A model generated the notes under the pieces. The model did not search any database. It saw only the letters and a program-made list of their open reading frames with translations, and had not been told where the DNA came from. This document shows positions 26,947 to 35,325 of a stretch of DNA of 64,000 bases, in pieces (the stretch's first letter is position 1; each line of letters opens with the position of its first letter). Location of the stretch: assembly GCF_007183175.1 (NCBI RefSeq), contig NZ_AP019807.1:2462001-2526000 (forward strand), in the 5' to 3' direction. Source of the DNA: Microbulbifer sp. GL-2 (GTDB lineage Bacteria; Pseudomonadota; Gammaproteobacteria; Pseudomonadales; Cellvibrionaceae). Position numbers and translations under genes: made by a program.

Positions 26947-26974
26947 AATGCGCCCACATTGTGGGCGCATTTTT
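26947..26974 (+). terminator. Rho-independent terminator of the lectin gene
   Basis: Inverted repeat AATGCGCCC...GGGCGCATT with a 7-base loop, followed by a run of five T. It lies 18 bases after the lectin stop codon. Confidence 0.93.
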
Positions 26975-27046
26975 ATTTCATAATTATGAAAATATATTTC
27001 AGAATTTCTTTAATGTAACTAACATATAGGTAATATGGAGAAAGCC

Positions 27047-27480
27047 CTTTAAGAAGATAAATAGCGATCCCACCTGACGGCTAAACGACGGCAATTTCCT
27101 AGCCATGTAAAAGCTTGCTCAACGCTTCCAATATCACACATACCTTCTAAGCTTTCTGCCATCTTGTTTCGAAGGTTCCATTTTATTCCTAAGATGAGGA
27201 AAAGTCAGGTAAATCCCACAACGGGGTAAACTGTAGCTTAACTGGTCTGAATTTGCAGCTTTGTTATGCTCCATACGTTATTTTTTTAGATAACACCCGG
27301 TAGTGGTTGTTATAAATTTACTTCTGCTGGTGTGGTCGAAGTAATGACGCCACTCAATGGAGTTCCTTCGCCATCAACTAATACCATCCACTTTATACCC
27401 TTGCCTAACCTGAATTTTTTCGAGTTCAGATCGCCTTTTTTCTGAAGAAAAATTTTCCCCCAAAAAAAGATTTCTTGCTG
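27047..27480 (-). pseudogene. Remnant of an IS5-family transposase
   Basis: The minus strand carries transposase pieces in different frames. Around 27300-27440 it reads KFRLGKGIKWMVLVDGEGTP and then SGVITSTTPAEVNL followed by a stop; around 27180-27240 GIYLTFPHLRNKMEPSKQDG; near 27060-27125 VEQAFTWLGNCRRLAVRWDR and YLSS. These match the order lysine-rich core, G-I-x-L-x-x-P-H, and the W-x-V-E-R-T-F-A-W-L-G-N tail of IS5-type (DDE) transposases. Stops and frameshifts make it inactive. Ends and target duplications were not found. It is evidence of past insertion in the accessory region. Confidence 0.7.
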
Positions 27481-27769
27481 GTAAATCAGATTCTATCCTA
27501 TCTACATTTAAAGTTGAGAGTTTTATGTGTAAGCGTGCTTAAATAAATCGATTTCAGGCTTAAATGCCATTAACAATTTCTTCTGTGAGAAATAAATCTA
27601 AAAATGCGAAATGGTATCTTATGTGCCTGTCGGTTTTTTATAAAGAAAAAATTTTGATTTAAAAGTGGCGTGAAATAATTTGTTAGATGCTGGGGGGTTT
27701 ATGATTTTTATTGAGCATTGTTTTCGAGGTGATAAGTGGGGGGAGGGCCGGGCTGCTGAAAAATTAATG

Positions 27770-29176
27770 CTATTTACTATCTTTTCTATGCACATCTAAT
27801 AATGTCAATATATAAAATAAAGGGATCAGTGTGAGTGCTGCAAAGTGCAATGCTAATATATCATTTTCTTTGCTGATAGGGCTCACTGAAAATACAATTA
27901 TTTCCAGGATGAAAAACAAGATAAACAATAGATATTTATCCAGCTTAGATATGGAATCAAACACCTTGGAACCAAGCAGCCAGTAACGCCAGGATTTGTA
28001 TTTTAAAGCATCGAAAAGATAATAAAGGCCACAGGTTAAGCTCACTAAAGTTGTGAGTAGTAGCTCGAACACCCAGGCCGGGGGCTTGCCAGGGGCTGGG
28101 GGCCAAACATTGGTTACTCCGAATTCGGTAAAGGAGAGAATGGCGAATAGCCCAGTGGTCAATAGAACAATAGGAAAACGAAAAACTAGTATGACCATGC
28201 AGATTGCGGCAGAGACTTCGAAAACCCTTTGAATGGGCATAAAAATATTGGCATGCTCTGCAACCCAGGCTAATACGTTGCGAAACCATAGCGGGGTGTT
28301 TCCGTATTCTACATAGGTGTTCACCAGCCCTCTATAGCCCTCTACGGTAAACCAGTTCAGTAAGCTGTCTTCATAAACCTGGAAAATCAACATAACACCA
28401 ATGGTGATGGTGAACAGGTTAATCCAATGCCCTACCAGTAGGTTGGATTGTTCTGTCTGAAAGATCATGCGATATCGGTCTAAAAATTTTGAAAGTATTG
28501 CTAGGGCGGCAATGGTGATACTGGATAAAAGGCTGGCTAGAAGTATATGATTGCCGCCGTTGCGCGACATCAAAAATATCGCGAACAACACGCTAGATGC
28601 CACAATCACCCAGAGGCACCAGGACAAAAAGCTTATATCGGGTGCCAGAATACTGCCCAATAGACGCTGGTGATAGGGCGTTGGATGGGATGAGGCTTGA
28701 TCGGATGGTTTCTGAATGTTCGGGGTGAAGCTACAGATGCTTACCGCTAAGACTAATGCATACAAAGCCGGTGATAAAAACTCAAAGAACCAGCTATTTT
28801 CGCCCATATAAGTAAAGCCCCATAATACTATGAAGCTCACAAACATGAGTAGGGCGCCTAGAGTCATTAATACCCGCAATATTAAGAGTACCCCGGCAAG
28901 TAGAATGGCAAAATGCAGTGAGTAGGTCAGGATCGTGATGTGCGGGGTGAAAAATATGGCTAAAGATTTAAGAGCTGCGGGGACTTCTTCCGTTCGAATA
29001 TGCTGCTCTAATACGGCTGCAAAGGCCTGCGGAGCCATCTTGCCATTCAGGCAGCGCATAATGACCAGTTGGATACAAGCGGCGCCTAAAAAAAGGCTTA
29101 TCATGGCTAGCCATGCCGTTGACGAAGGCGCTGCTTTACCCTGATTAGTATCTAAAGTTTGGCTGGAATTGTGCAT
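27770..29176 (-). CDS. Multi-pass membrane protein, DoxX-like in both halves
   Basis: A 468-aa protein with about 12 hydrophobic segments and a polar linker (about residues 155-172, with NIQKPSDQASSHPTPYHQ). The two halves have similar layout: a segment ending in a charged turn, an ...LRVLMTLGALLMFVSF-like pair, then a tryptophan-rich stretch before the last helix. This suggests an internal duplication of a DoxX/DoxD-type four-helix unit. No redox or transport motif is visible, so no function is proposed. It lies between the transposase remnant and MocR-5 and has a 240-base gap upstream with a 7-bp inverted repeat at 29332-29352. Confidence 0.6.
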   Translation of the reverse strand: MHNSSQTLDTNQGKAAPSSTAWLAMISLFLGAACIQLVIMRCLNGKMAPQAFAAVLEQHIRTEEVPAALKSLAIFFTPHITILTYSLHFAILLAGVLLILRVLMTLGALLMFVSFIVLWGFTYMGENSWFFEFLSPALYALVLAVSICSFTPNIQKPSDQASSHPTPYHQRLLGSILAPDISFLSWCLWVIVASSVLFAIFLMSRNGGNHILLASLLSSITIAALAILSKFLDRYRMIFQTEQSNLLVGHWINLFTITIGVMLIFQVYEDSLLNWFTVEGYRGLVNTYVEYGNTPLWFRNVLAWVAEHANIFMPIQRVFEVSAAICMVILVFRFPIVLLTTGLFAILSFTEFGVTNVWPPAPGKPPAWVFELLLTTLVSLTCGLYYLFDALKYKSWRYWLLGSKVFDSISKLDKYLLFILFFILEIIVFSVSPISKENDILALHFAALTLIPLFYILTLLDVHRKDSK

Positions 29177-29418
29177 AAATCCTAGCCTAGTTGAATTCGA
29201 TCCCCATAGATCAATACCTGTGCCAAAAAAGTTCGCTATTTCAGCGTGTATCCATCCAAGTTGTTGTCTTTATCGGCAATAGGAAAGTGTGGATAACTTC
29301 AGGCTAGGGCTGGCCAGCCATGTGCAGGGAGAGTGTATATAGGAGATACACTAACAATATTTTCTGCTGACCATGGCATAGAAATGCTGTTGCCAATAAT
29401 AATGATATTGAAAGTTTG

Positions 29419-30882
29419 CTAGCTGAATGAGTGTGTTAAAAAACTCTGCAGAAGCTCTATACAGTCCTCTCGTTGCTGTTTATTGGTATTGGCAAACCCT
29501 AATACCAGGCCATGGTTCAATGATTTATCGGGGTAGAAAAAAGAAAGTGGCGTGCTACCGAAGCGGTGCTGGGCTAATTGCTTTGACAGTTCTAGGTCAT
29601 TCCTGCCGGGGGTGGCGAGTACCAAGTGCATTCCGGCACTACTTGCGATGAGTTGCGCCTGGGGTTCAAGTTTATCTCGTGCCAAATCGCAAAAATGCAG
29701 CCATTTTTCCCGATAGTTGATGCGCATTTTACGCAGGTGTCGTACGAAATGTCCCTCTTCAATAAAGTCGGCAACTATGGCCTGGGAAAGAAGGGGTGAG
29801 TGACCAGATAGCATCTCTTTGGCGTGGTTAAATACCTGTATCACTGATTTGGGAACCACCATATAGCCCAGACGAATACCGGGCTGAAGAGTTTTGCTAA
29901 AGCTGCCCATATAAAGTACAGGTGTGTCCTCCGCCATTCCTTGCAGCGCTGCCACGGGTTTGTGTACAAATGAGAATTCGCTGTCGTAGTCATCCTCCAA
30001 TATCCAGGCTTCAGAGCTTGCTGCCCAGTCCAGCAGCCTTAAGCGGTCACTGGCAGGCATTACTCCACCCATCGGATATTGGTGTGTAGGGGTGGTATAG
30101 AGAAGCTTGGCGGTGTGATTGTGCTTTGTCAGTGATTCTACATCCAGAGAGCCATTTTTTAGTCCTGCCAAATGGAGGTCTGCACCGGCGGATTGAAAAG
30201 CGATGCGTGCTCGTCTGTAGCCGGGGTTTTCCATGGTTACGGTATCCCCCGGATTTAGTATGACTTGTGCACAAAGACTCAAGGATTCCTGGGCACCGTT
30301 AGTAATAATGATTTGCTCGGCGCTACAGCGGACTCCCCGGGAGTTACGTAAGTATTCTGCCAATGCCTGTCTTAATGGCTGATAGCCCTCACTGGGGCCA
30401 TAGCCGATGAGTGCTGTTCTGTCTTGATGCCGCCGATAGAGGCGATTCCATAGATGAAAAGGAAAGCTATCGAGATCCGGTAATCCCGGTGTAAAGGGCA
30501 ATAGCCTCTCCCTGACAGGCGGTGTATCTCTTAACGATTTCCCGAAAGTGGACAGCTGTGGCGGATGATCAGTATTCGATTGCCAGCTCATTCGTTGGGG
30601 GGCTTCCACATGTGGCGGCAGTGATGCAGAGACAAACACGCCTTGACCAGATCTGCTGGTGAGGAAGCCCTCGGCCTTTAACTGTTCCAATACCTGTGTG
30701 ATGGTATTGCGACTCACTCCCAGAGACGCCGACATTCTGCGGGAAGATGGCAATTTACTGCCGGTGCTCAACCGACCACTGCAAATGCGCTGTACAAGTA
30801 TTCGATACAGCTGGGCCTGTAGTGGTTGGGCCCGATCCAGGGTTAGGTCAGTGAAGTCTGGAACGCTCAAAACTGGCACCAT
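29419..30882 (-). CDS. MocR-family regulator 5: intact PLP site
   Basis: A 487-aa GntR/aminotransferase-type regulator. Winged helix about residues 18-85 (LPSSRRMSASLGVSRNTITQ). The PLP site is complete: G-A-Q loop (near 196-198), PTHQYP (265-270), D297 and Y299 in EDDY, Schiff-base K330 in SFSKT and phosphate-binding R337 in GIRLGY. All four lie exactly 18 residues beyond GabR D279, Y281, K312 and R319, which supports the assignment. It is divergent from a PNPOx-like flavoprotein gene; two ACTGG boxes lie between, the first over its own first codons, so it probably represses itself and controls the flavoprotein. Confidence 0.95.
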   Translation of the reverse strand: MVPVLSVPDFTDLTLDRAQPLQAQLYRILVQRICSGRLSTGSKLPSSRRMSASLGVSRNTITQVLEQLKAEGFLTSRSGQGVFVSASLPPHVEAPQRMSWQSNTDHPPQLSTFGKSLRDTPPVRERLLPFTPGLPDLDSFPFHLWNRLYRRHQDRTALIGYGPSEGYQPLRQALAEYLRNSRGVRCSAEQIIITNGAQESLSLCAQVILNPGDTVTMENPGYRRARIAFQSAGADLHLAGLKNGSLDVESLTKHNHTAKLLYTTPTHQYPMGGVMPASDRLRLLDWAASSEAWILEDDYDSEFSFVHKPVAALQGMAEDTPVLYMGSFSKTLQPGIRLGYMVVPKSVIQVFNHAKEMLSGHSPLLSQAIVADFIEEGHFVRHLRKMRINYREKWLHFCDLARDKLEPQAQLIASSAGMHLVLATPGRNDLELSKQLAQHRFGSTPLSFFYPDKSLNHGLVLGFANTNKQQREDCIELLQSFLTHSFS

Positions 30883-30899
30883 GAAAGAGCAAAAACTGG
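30871..30899 (+). promoter_or_regulatory. Two AACTGG boxes, likely MocR-5 operator
   Basis: AACTGG begins at 30871 and 30894, 23 bases apart. The first box overlaps codons 1-4 of the divergent mocR gene (its complement is ATGGTGCCAGTT). The second starts 81 bases before the flavoprotein ATG. An inverted ATACCAGT follows at about 30911-30918. Direct repeats with fixed spacing are typical of MocR operators. Confidence 0.6.
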
Positions 30900-30974
30900 A
30901 CCTTTTCAGAATACCAGTAACTTCTTAGATTAGCGACATAGATTGAATGAGCAGCGGTTAGTAAGGAGGTTTTT

Positions 30975-31586
30975 ATGGACACTACCAATCAATTTGGCCC
31001 TGAGTTGCCTACCACTGTAAAGAGCAGGGTACGCCGGGCGGCAAAGAGAGCTAACTATCAAAAGGAGGCTGTGTATCAGCTGGTAGATGAGCTGAAGCTT
31101 GGTCATGTTGGATTTATCCAGAGTGGGGAGGTGGTCATTATTCCACTGACTGTATGGCGCAAGGGAGACTTCCTGTATTTCCATGTGGCAAATAAAAGTC
31201 GTTTGCAGAAGCTGGTAGATGCGGGGGAAACAATCTGTATTTCATTTGCACAATACGATGAATGGGTGCTGGCAAAATCTGCTTTTCACCACAGCGCCAA
31301 CTATCGCTCGGCAGTGTTGTTTTGCCGTGGGGAACGTGTGCATGACTCCCGGGAGTTCGATGAGGCTTTTAAAGTCATTATGAATGATATTGAGCCTGAC
31401 CGGTGGGGGCAGGTCCGCCCTCCCAACATCCAGGAACGCAAGGGCACAGCGCTAATGCGATTGACCATAGAAGAGGGCTCTTTTAAGAGCCGGAGTGGAG
31501 CGCCTACCGACAATAAGGAAGATCAGAACTTAACCGTGTGGAGCGGTGTTAAGTCTGTTTGTCCTTTTCACCCGACGTCTATTTAA
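30975..31586 (+). CDS. Pyridoxamine 5'-phosphate oxidase-like flavoprotein
   Basis: A 203-aa protein of the FMN-binding split-barrel class (PNPOx-like, NimA group). Typical parts are LVDELKLGHVGFIQSGEVVIIPLTVWR, FLYFHVANKSRLQKLVDAGE, ICISFAQYDEWVLAKS, then YRSAVLFCRGERV and LMRLTIEEGSFKSRSGAP, each within its own stretch. Members reduce or bind small substrates with FMN; true PdxH activity is not implied. A very strong AAGGAGG lies before ATG 30975. Divergent from MocR-5, a pairing common for PLP-sensing regulators. The last 25 residues (from DNKEDQN) are missing in the duplicate copy, where the frame stops earlier, so this tail may be dispensable. Confidence 0.85.
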   Translation: MDTTNQFGPELPTTVKSRVRRAAKRANYQKEAVYQLVDELKLGHVGFIQSGEVVIIPLTVWRKGDFLYFHVANKSRLQKLVDAGETICISFAQYDEWVLAKSAFHHSANYRSAVLFCRGERVHDSREFDEAFKVIMNDIEPDRWGQVRPPNIQERKGTALMRLTIEEGSFKSRSGAPTDNKEDQNLTVWSGVKSVCPFHPTSI

Positions 31587-31605
31587 GGTTGGTACCTTCA
31601 GTCTT
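30975..31605. repeat. 631-bp direct duplication, copy A (flavoprotein gene)
   Basis: This segment is highly similar to 32924-33554, with the same length and no insertions or deletions. Similarity includes the non-coding tail ending GGTTGGTACCTTCAGTCTT and stops right after it. The copies share the upstream boxes and mocR start as well, so the duplicated block covered the whole divergent pair. Confidence 0.85.
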
Positions 31606-31710
31606 ATAGGTTCCCCAGGTTGGAGTGGTTTCGGTGCTTCAACATTAAGGAGGATCTGATCCAGTTTGAGTAATTGGTAAGCTATTCTGGATCTAAAGAA
31701 ATTTCAGTTG

Positions 31711-32115
31711 TTAATTGTTTTTTGTTTTTGAGTAATATAAATAAACCCAAACAAAGAAACACATAAATAAGAAATCATTCAGACCATAAACGCTATAGAA
31801 AACACCTGCAAAAATATCTGTGGCATAAATTTGCGTTAGGCTGTTTTCTGATATCCATCGTATCCAAGTGATGGTATAAACCAGCTTTTCTACTGCAAAA
31901 GCACCAGCTAGCCATTTTATGTTTGATGGAATGGTTGAAGCGCCAAGAAAAGCTAAACCCCACACCATAATCATAAGTAGACCAAAGTTTGACATCACTA
32001 CTGGATCGGCTTCATTAATAGCAGTGTTGGTAAAGCCTCTTGAAAGTATAAGAACAGCGCCGATATTTATCAGTCCAGATGCTATAAGTCCGCGTCGTAT
32101 TAGCTTTTTATTCAT
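31711..32115 (-). CDS. Conserved small membrane protein, 134 aa
   Basis: ATG 32115 gives MNKKLIRRGLIASGLINIGA. Four membrane segments are visible (about 8-24, 42-60, 68-84 and 108-130) with a FTNTAINEADPVVMSNFG loop that looks conserved. An ATG at 32148 would add 11 polar residues and is less likely. No functional motif. It sits between the intact and decayed MocR/flavoprotein pairs, so it was either part of the duplicated block's surroundings or inserted later. Confidence 0.6.
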   Translation of the reverse strand: MNKKLIRRGLIASGLINIGAVLILSRGFTNTAINEADPVVMSNFGLLMIMVWGLAFLGASTIPSNIKWLAGAFAVEKLVYTITWIRWISENSLTQIYATDIFAGVFYSVYGLNDFLFMCFFVWVYLYYSKTKNN

Positions 32116-32175
32116 TTTTGGTTGCTCTTTTAAGTCGGTTGGACGCATGCAAATGAAAGTGTTTCATCATTAGTT

Positions 32176-32834
32176 AATCTCATTATAACAATAACTTCTT
32201 TAGAGTTCTTACACACGCTTTGCGATTCTGTAAAGGTGTATTGGCAAAGCCCAGAACCAAGCCAGAATTTATCACTTTAGTTAAGTAGAACAATGACAGA
32301 GGCGTGCTGCCACCCGCCCCCATAATGAAAGTTTTTTTAATAAATCGGAATCGTTCCAATTAGGCTTTGCAAACACTACGTGCATTCCTGTACTACTGGC
32401 GATCAGTTTTGCCTGTGGTTCCAATTCATCGCGTATCAGCTGACAAAAATGCATCTATTTTTCTCGATATCCAATACAGATCCTACGTAAATGCCTTGCG
32501 TAATGCCCTTCTGCGATAAAGTCAGGCACTACGGCCTGGGAAAGCAATGGTAGGTGTCCCGTGAACATTTCTTTCGCGTATGCAAAAACCTGCACAAGTG
32601 CTTCAGGAGCAACCAGATAGCCCAGTCGGGCAGTTTTAGGCGGTCACCTGCAGGGATAACTCTGCCCATAGGGTACTGGTGAGTTGATGTGGTAAGGAGG
32701 ATCTTTCCTTGTGTGGAGCTTTTTATCAGGGCAACCACATTCAGAAGGGATTCGCCATGAGTGGATGGAGCTGGGTTTGTAAGTGTTGCCAGGGTCCGGT
32801 CAATAAGGTCAGGTGTGCTCAAAACTGGTACCAC
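32176..32834 (-). pseudogene. Decayed sixth MocR gene
   Basis: The minus strand opens MVPVLSTPDLIDRTLA, nearly the start of MocR-5, then jumps over the whole winged helix to ...LTTSTHQYPMGRVIPAGDRLKLPDWA, matching residues near 262-288. A second jump leads to the segment after the PLP Lys (GYLVAPEALVQVFAYAKEMF and onwards to the C-terminal region), in other frames and with stops near 32450. Large internal deletions remove the DNA-binding domain and PLP Lys, so no regulator can be made. It is divergent from the decayed flavoprotein copy, mirroring the intact pair. Confidence 0.85.
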
Positions 32835-32851
32835 ACGATTGTTAAAACTGG
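32823..32851 (+). promoter_or_regulatory. Two AACTGG boxes at the decayed pair
   Basis: AACTGG begins at 32823 and 32846, again 23 bases apart, with the second box 78 bases before the ATG of the flavoprotein copy. The bases between the boxes differ from copy A while the boxes and spacing are kept, which supports them as the functional part. Confidence 0.55.
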
Positions 32852-32923
32852 ATCTTATCAGGGTACGATCAGCTTCCTATATTGACGGTATTCATCCTCT
32901 ATCTGCCATTATCAGGAGGTTTT

Positions 32924-33466
32924 ATGGATGCAGCCATTAATAGCACTCATGAACTACCTACCACAGCGAAAAGCATAGTGTACAGAGCTGCAAAATGAGC
33001 GGGCTACGAACGTAAAGATGTATATCAATTGGTTGATGAGCTGAGGCTCGGTCATGTTGGGTTTACTCAGGGTGGGCAGCTGATCATTATTCCACTGACT
33101 GTATGGCGCAAGAGTGACTTCCTGTATTTCCATGTGACAAATAAAAGCCGTTTGCAGAAGCTAGTAGATGCGGGGGAAACAATCTGTATTTCATTTGCGC
33201 AATACGATGAATGGATGCTGGCAAAATCTGCTTTTCACCACAGTGCCAACTATCGCTCGGCAGTGTTGTTTTGTCGTGGGGAGCGTGTACATGATTTCCG
33301 GGAGTTTGATGAGGCTTTTAAAGTCATTATGAACGATATTGAGCCATCCCGATGGGAGCAAGTCCACCTTCCCAGCACTCAGGAGCACAAGGGCACAGCG
33401 TTAATGCGATTGACCATAGAGGAGGGCTCTTTTAAGAGCCGGAGTGGCGCACCTACGGGCAACTAG
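32924..33466 (+). pseudogene. Second flavoprotein copy with early stop
   Basis: An AGGAGG precedes ATG 32924, and the frame reads MDAAINSTHELPTTAKSIVY and then an in-frame TGA at 32996-32998 where copy A has an Arg codon (AGA). After it the frame continues to GAPTGN and stops at 33466. The remainder is about 90 percent identical to copy A by eye. A start at TTG 33029 could give a shortened 145-aa protein lacking the first 35 residues, but the region lost carries the N-terminal helix of the fold. I treat it as a recent pseudogene. Confidence 0.8.
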
Positions 33467-33554
33467 GAAGATCAGAATTTACCCGTGTGGAGCGGAGTTA
33501 GGTCTGTTTGTCCTTTTCACCCGACGTCTATTTAAGGTTGGTACCTTCAGTCTT

Positions 33555-33887
33555 CCAGATTCATGAGGAGTTACTTAGGCGGCGAATTTCTCTTTAGTTT
33601 GTAAGGTATTTGTGACTACGAAAATATCTTAATTGGCCCAAAATACATAAGTTTAAAACTAGAATTAAGGTTTTTGGCTGTTGGTATATTCCATTAAGTT
33701 TATAATTTCATTTGTTGATATTTAAATAGTGGGTTGAATTAGTAAATATGATTAAAGCGACTTGGTAAATTTCAATTCGATATTTAAATTGAGAGAATAA
33801 ATTTTTATAGGTTGGTAATCTTTGTCAGTCGCTAAGTATTTTTTTATGGCGCGCACTTATCTCTCTAAATTGTAAAAGGACTTCATT
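33555..33887. other. AT-rich intergenic region before the beta-helix gene
   Basis: About 330 bases without a supportable gene. It is strongly AT-rich and probably carries the promoter of the following gene; no clear boxes of the ACTGG type were seen here. Confidence 0.5.
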
Positions 33888-34880
33888 ATGAAATCTAAAT
33901 CAAAGTCGTTGCTCACATCTTCTATATTGGCCTGCGGATTTTTCGCATCTTCATATGCTTTTTCTGTTGAATGTTACGATACTATCAATACTCCTACTTT
34001 ACTTGTGGAGGAGCTTAATTGCCCTCTCTCAGCCGCCAATCCTTATGCACTTACTATAGTTGGCCCATTTGGTAGTCTGCGTATGCTTGGCGCCGGGAAA
34101 GTTACTTGTACACCGTTAAGTGGCGAAGGGGAAAGCGGAATACTTATTAAAGGGGTATCAGCAAGTATGATTAATGGGAAAGTTGAATCTTGCCCAAATG
34201 GTGTCAGCGTGGCAGGCAAGGGAACTCATACCATTATTGATTCTGAAATAACAGATTTCATCGATAACGGAATTATAATTTCGAGCAGTTATAATTTTAT
34301 TACAGGAAATGAAATAGTTGGACTTGGTGTTTCTGCCGGTGGAGCGGGAGTGCTAGTTAACCCTCTAGCAGATTTTAACAATATCAATAATAACTATGTT
34401 AGCGCCACCGGTAGCGATGGGGTTCTTGTTGAGGGAAAATTTACAACCATAACCGTCAACCATATTGTGGGTACTGATGATGATGGAATCAGTCTAGGGG
34501 TAGATTCTGGTGGGGCAACAGTAACAGGTAATTTTGTTAGCCTTAATCGCAATGAAGGGATTCAAATGACGAGTGATTCAAATTTCATTTCTGGAAATAT
34601 TGTATTTGATAATGGGCTAGTCGGAATACTTATAGCTAGCAATAGTACGAATAATGTAATCGAGAATAATAAAGTAAATGAGAACTTTGATGATGGTATA
34701 GCAATTTTTGGTGGAAGTATAGGTAATACCGTTAAAAATAACACAGCCATGGGTAATGGAGAGGATGATTTGCGGGATAGCAATGAAAATGCGTTTTGCA
34801 CCAATCAGTTAAACACCTGGAGTAATAATGATGTGGGCGTTGATGGTACCTCTAATCCTGCATGCTTAAAAGATCTATAA
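33888..34880 (+). CDS. Secreted right-handed beta-helix protein
   Basis: A 330-aa protein with a signal peptide (residues 1-25, ...SSYAFS|VECY). From about residue 60 it shows repeating N-x-I/V-x-x-N units such as NFITGNEIV, NNINNNYVS, NFISGNIVFDN and NNVIENNKVNEN. This is the pattern of parallel beta-helix proteins (NosD/pectate-lyase-like). No catalytic cluster of a known polysaccharide lyase is recognised. Cysteines near both ends may be bonded. Likely extracellular or periplasmic, binding or cutting a polysaccharide, but the function is open. Single gene in an AT-rich setting. Confidence 0.75.
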   Translation: MKSKSKSLLTSSILACGFFASSYAFSVECYDTINTPTLLVEELNCPLSAANPYALTIVGPFGSLRMLGAGKVTCTPLSGEGESGILIKGVSASMINGKVESCPNGVSVAGKGTHTIIDSEITDFIDNGIIISSSYNFITGNEIVGLGVSAGGAGVLVNPLADFNNINNNYVSATGSDGVLVEGKFTTITVNHIVGTDDDGISLGVDSGGATVTGNFVSLNRNEGIQMTSDSNFISGNIVFDNGLVGILIASNSTNNVIENNKVNENFDDGIAIFGGSIGNTVKNNTAMGNGEDDLRDSNENAFCTNQLNTWSNNDVGVDGTSNPACLKDL

Positions 34881-35325
34881 ACCAATTAGACTCACCTGCT
34901 GGATGTTTTTCATGAAAATCTGTCGGTGTGAGTCTAAAATATTTTGTGTAAAGTTGATCATTTTTTATGAATTATCCGGGTAAAGTTCTTTTCATGCTTT
35001 TGCAAAGAATTAGTGTGTCTGCAGGAATCTGTAACGCTCTTGCATCAACCTCGGTGTATTCTAGGGTTAGAATACAAATATTTATTGGTGTTGGATCTGG
35101 ATGTTGGTGTCTCTTAAAAATCAGAATTTCCAACTCCTTAAAGAGTTAAGTCTTTTTTGGGGCTGTGAGTTCTTGTGATCTATTTCTATGGCCAGGAGGT
35201 TGGCGGACCATCTGTAGTAGAGCAAGTTTATTTTGTCGCATGGAGGCTATCAGTTCTTCAAATGCGGTGCTCTACAAAAGACGGTAACTTTTATTAATAT
35301 GACTTCATTGTACTGGCCTATAAGT
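34881..35325. other. Intergenic region with a long-loop hairpin
   Basis: About 445 bases between convergent genes. A perfect 10-bp inverted repeat TTAGACTCAC / GTGAGTCTAA lies at 34886-34895 and 34928-34937, just after the beta-helix stop, and may act as a weak terminator though no T-tract follows. The 60-codon frame at 34967 has no family features and no convincing ribosome site, so I leave it out. Confidence 0.45.

Noticed and set aside
17197..30882. MocR genes as aminotransferases
   Set aside because: All five start with a GntR-type winged helix, and most have lost the catalytic Lys, so they are regulators.
32924..33466. In-frame TGA read as selenocysteine
   Set aside because: The duplicate copy has Arg (AGA) at this position, there is no redox motif around it and no selenocysteine hairpin was seen; it is a nonsense mutation.
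34967..35149. 60-codon frame after the beta-helix gene
   Set aside because: No ribosome site, no similarity and unusual composition; left out as chance.
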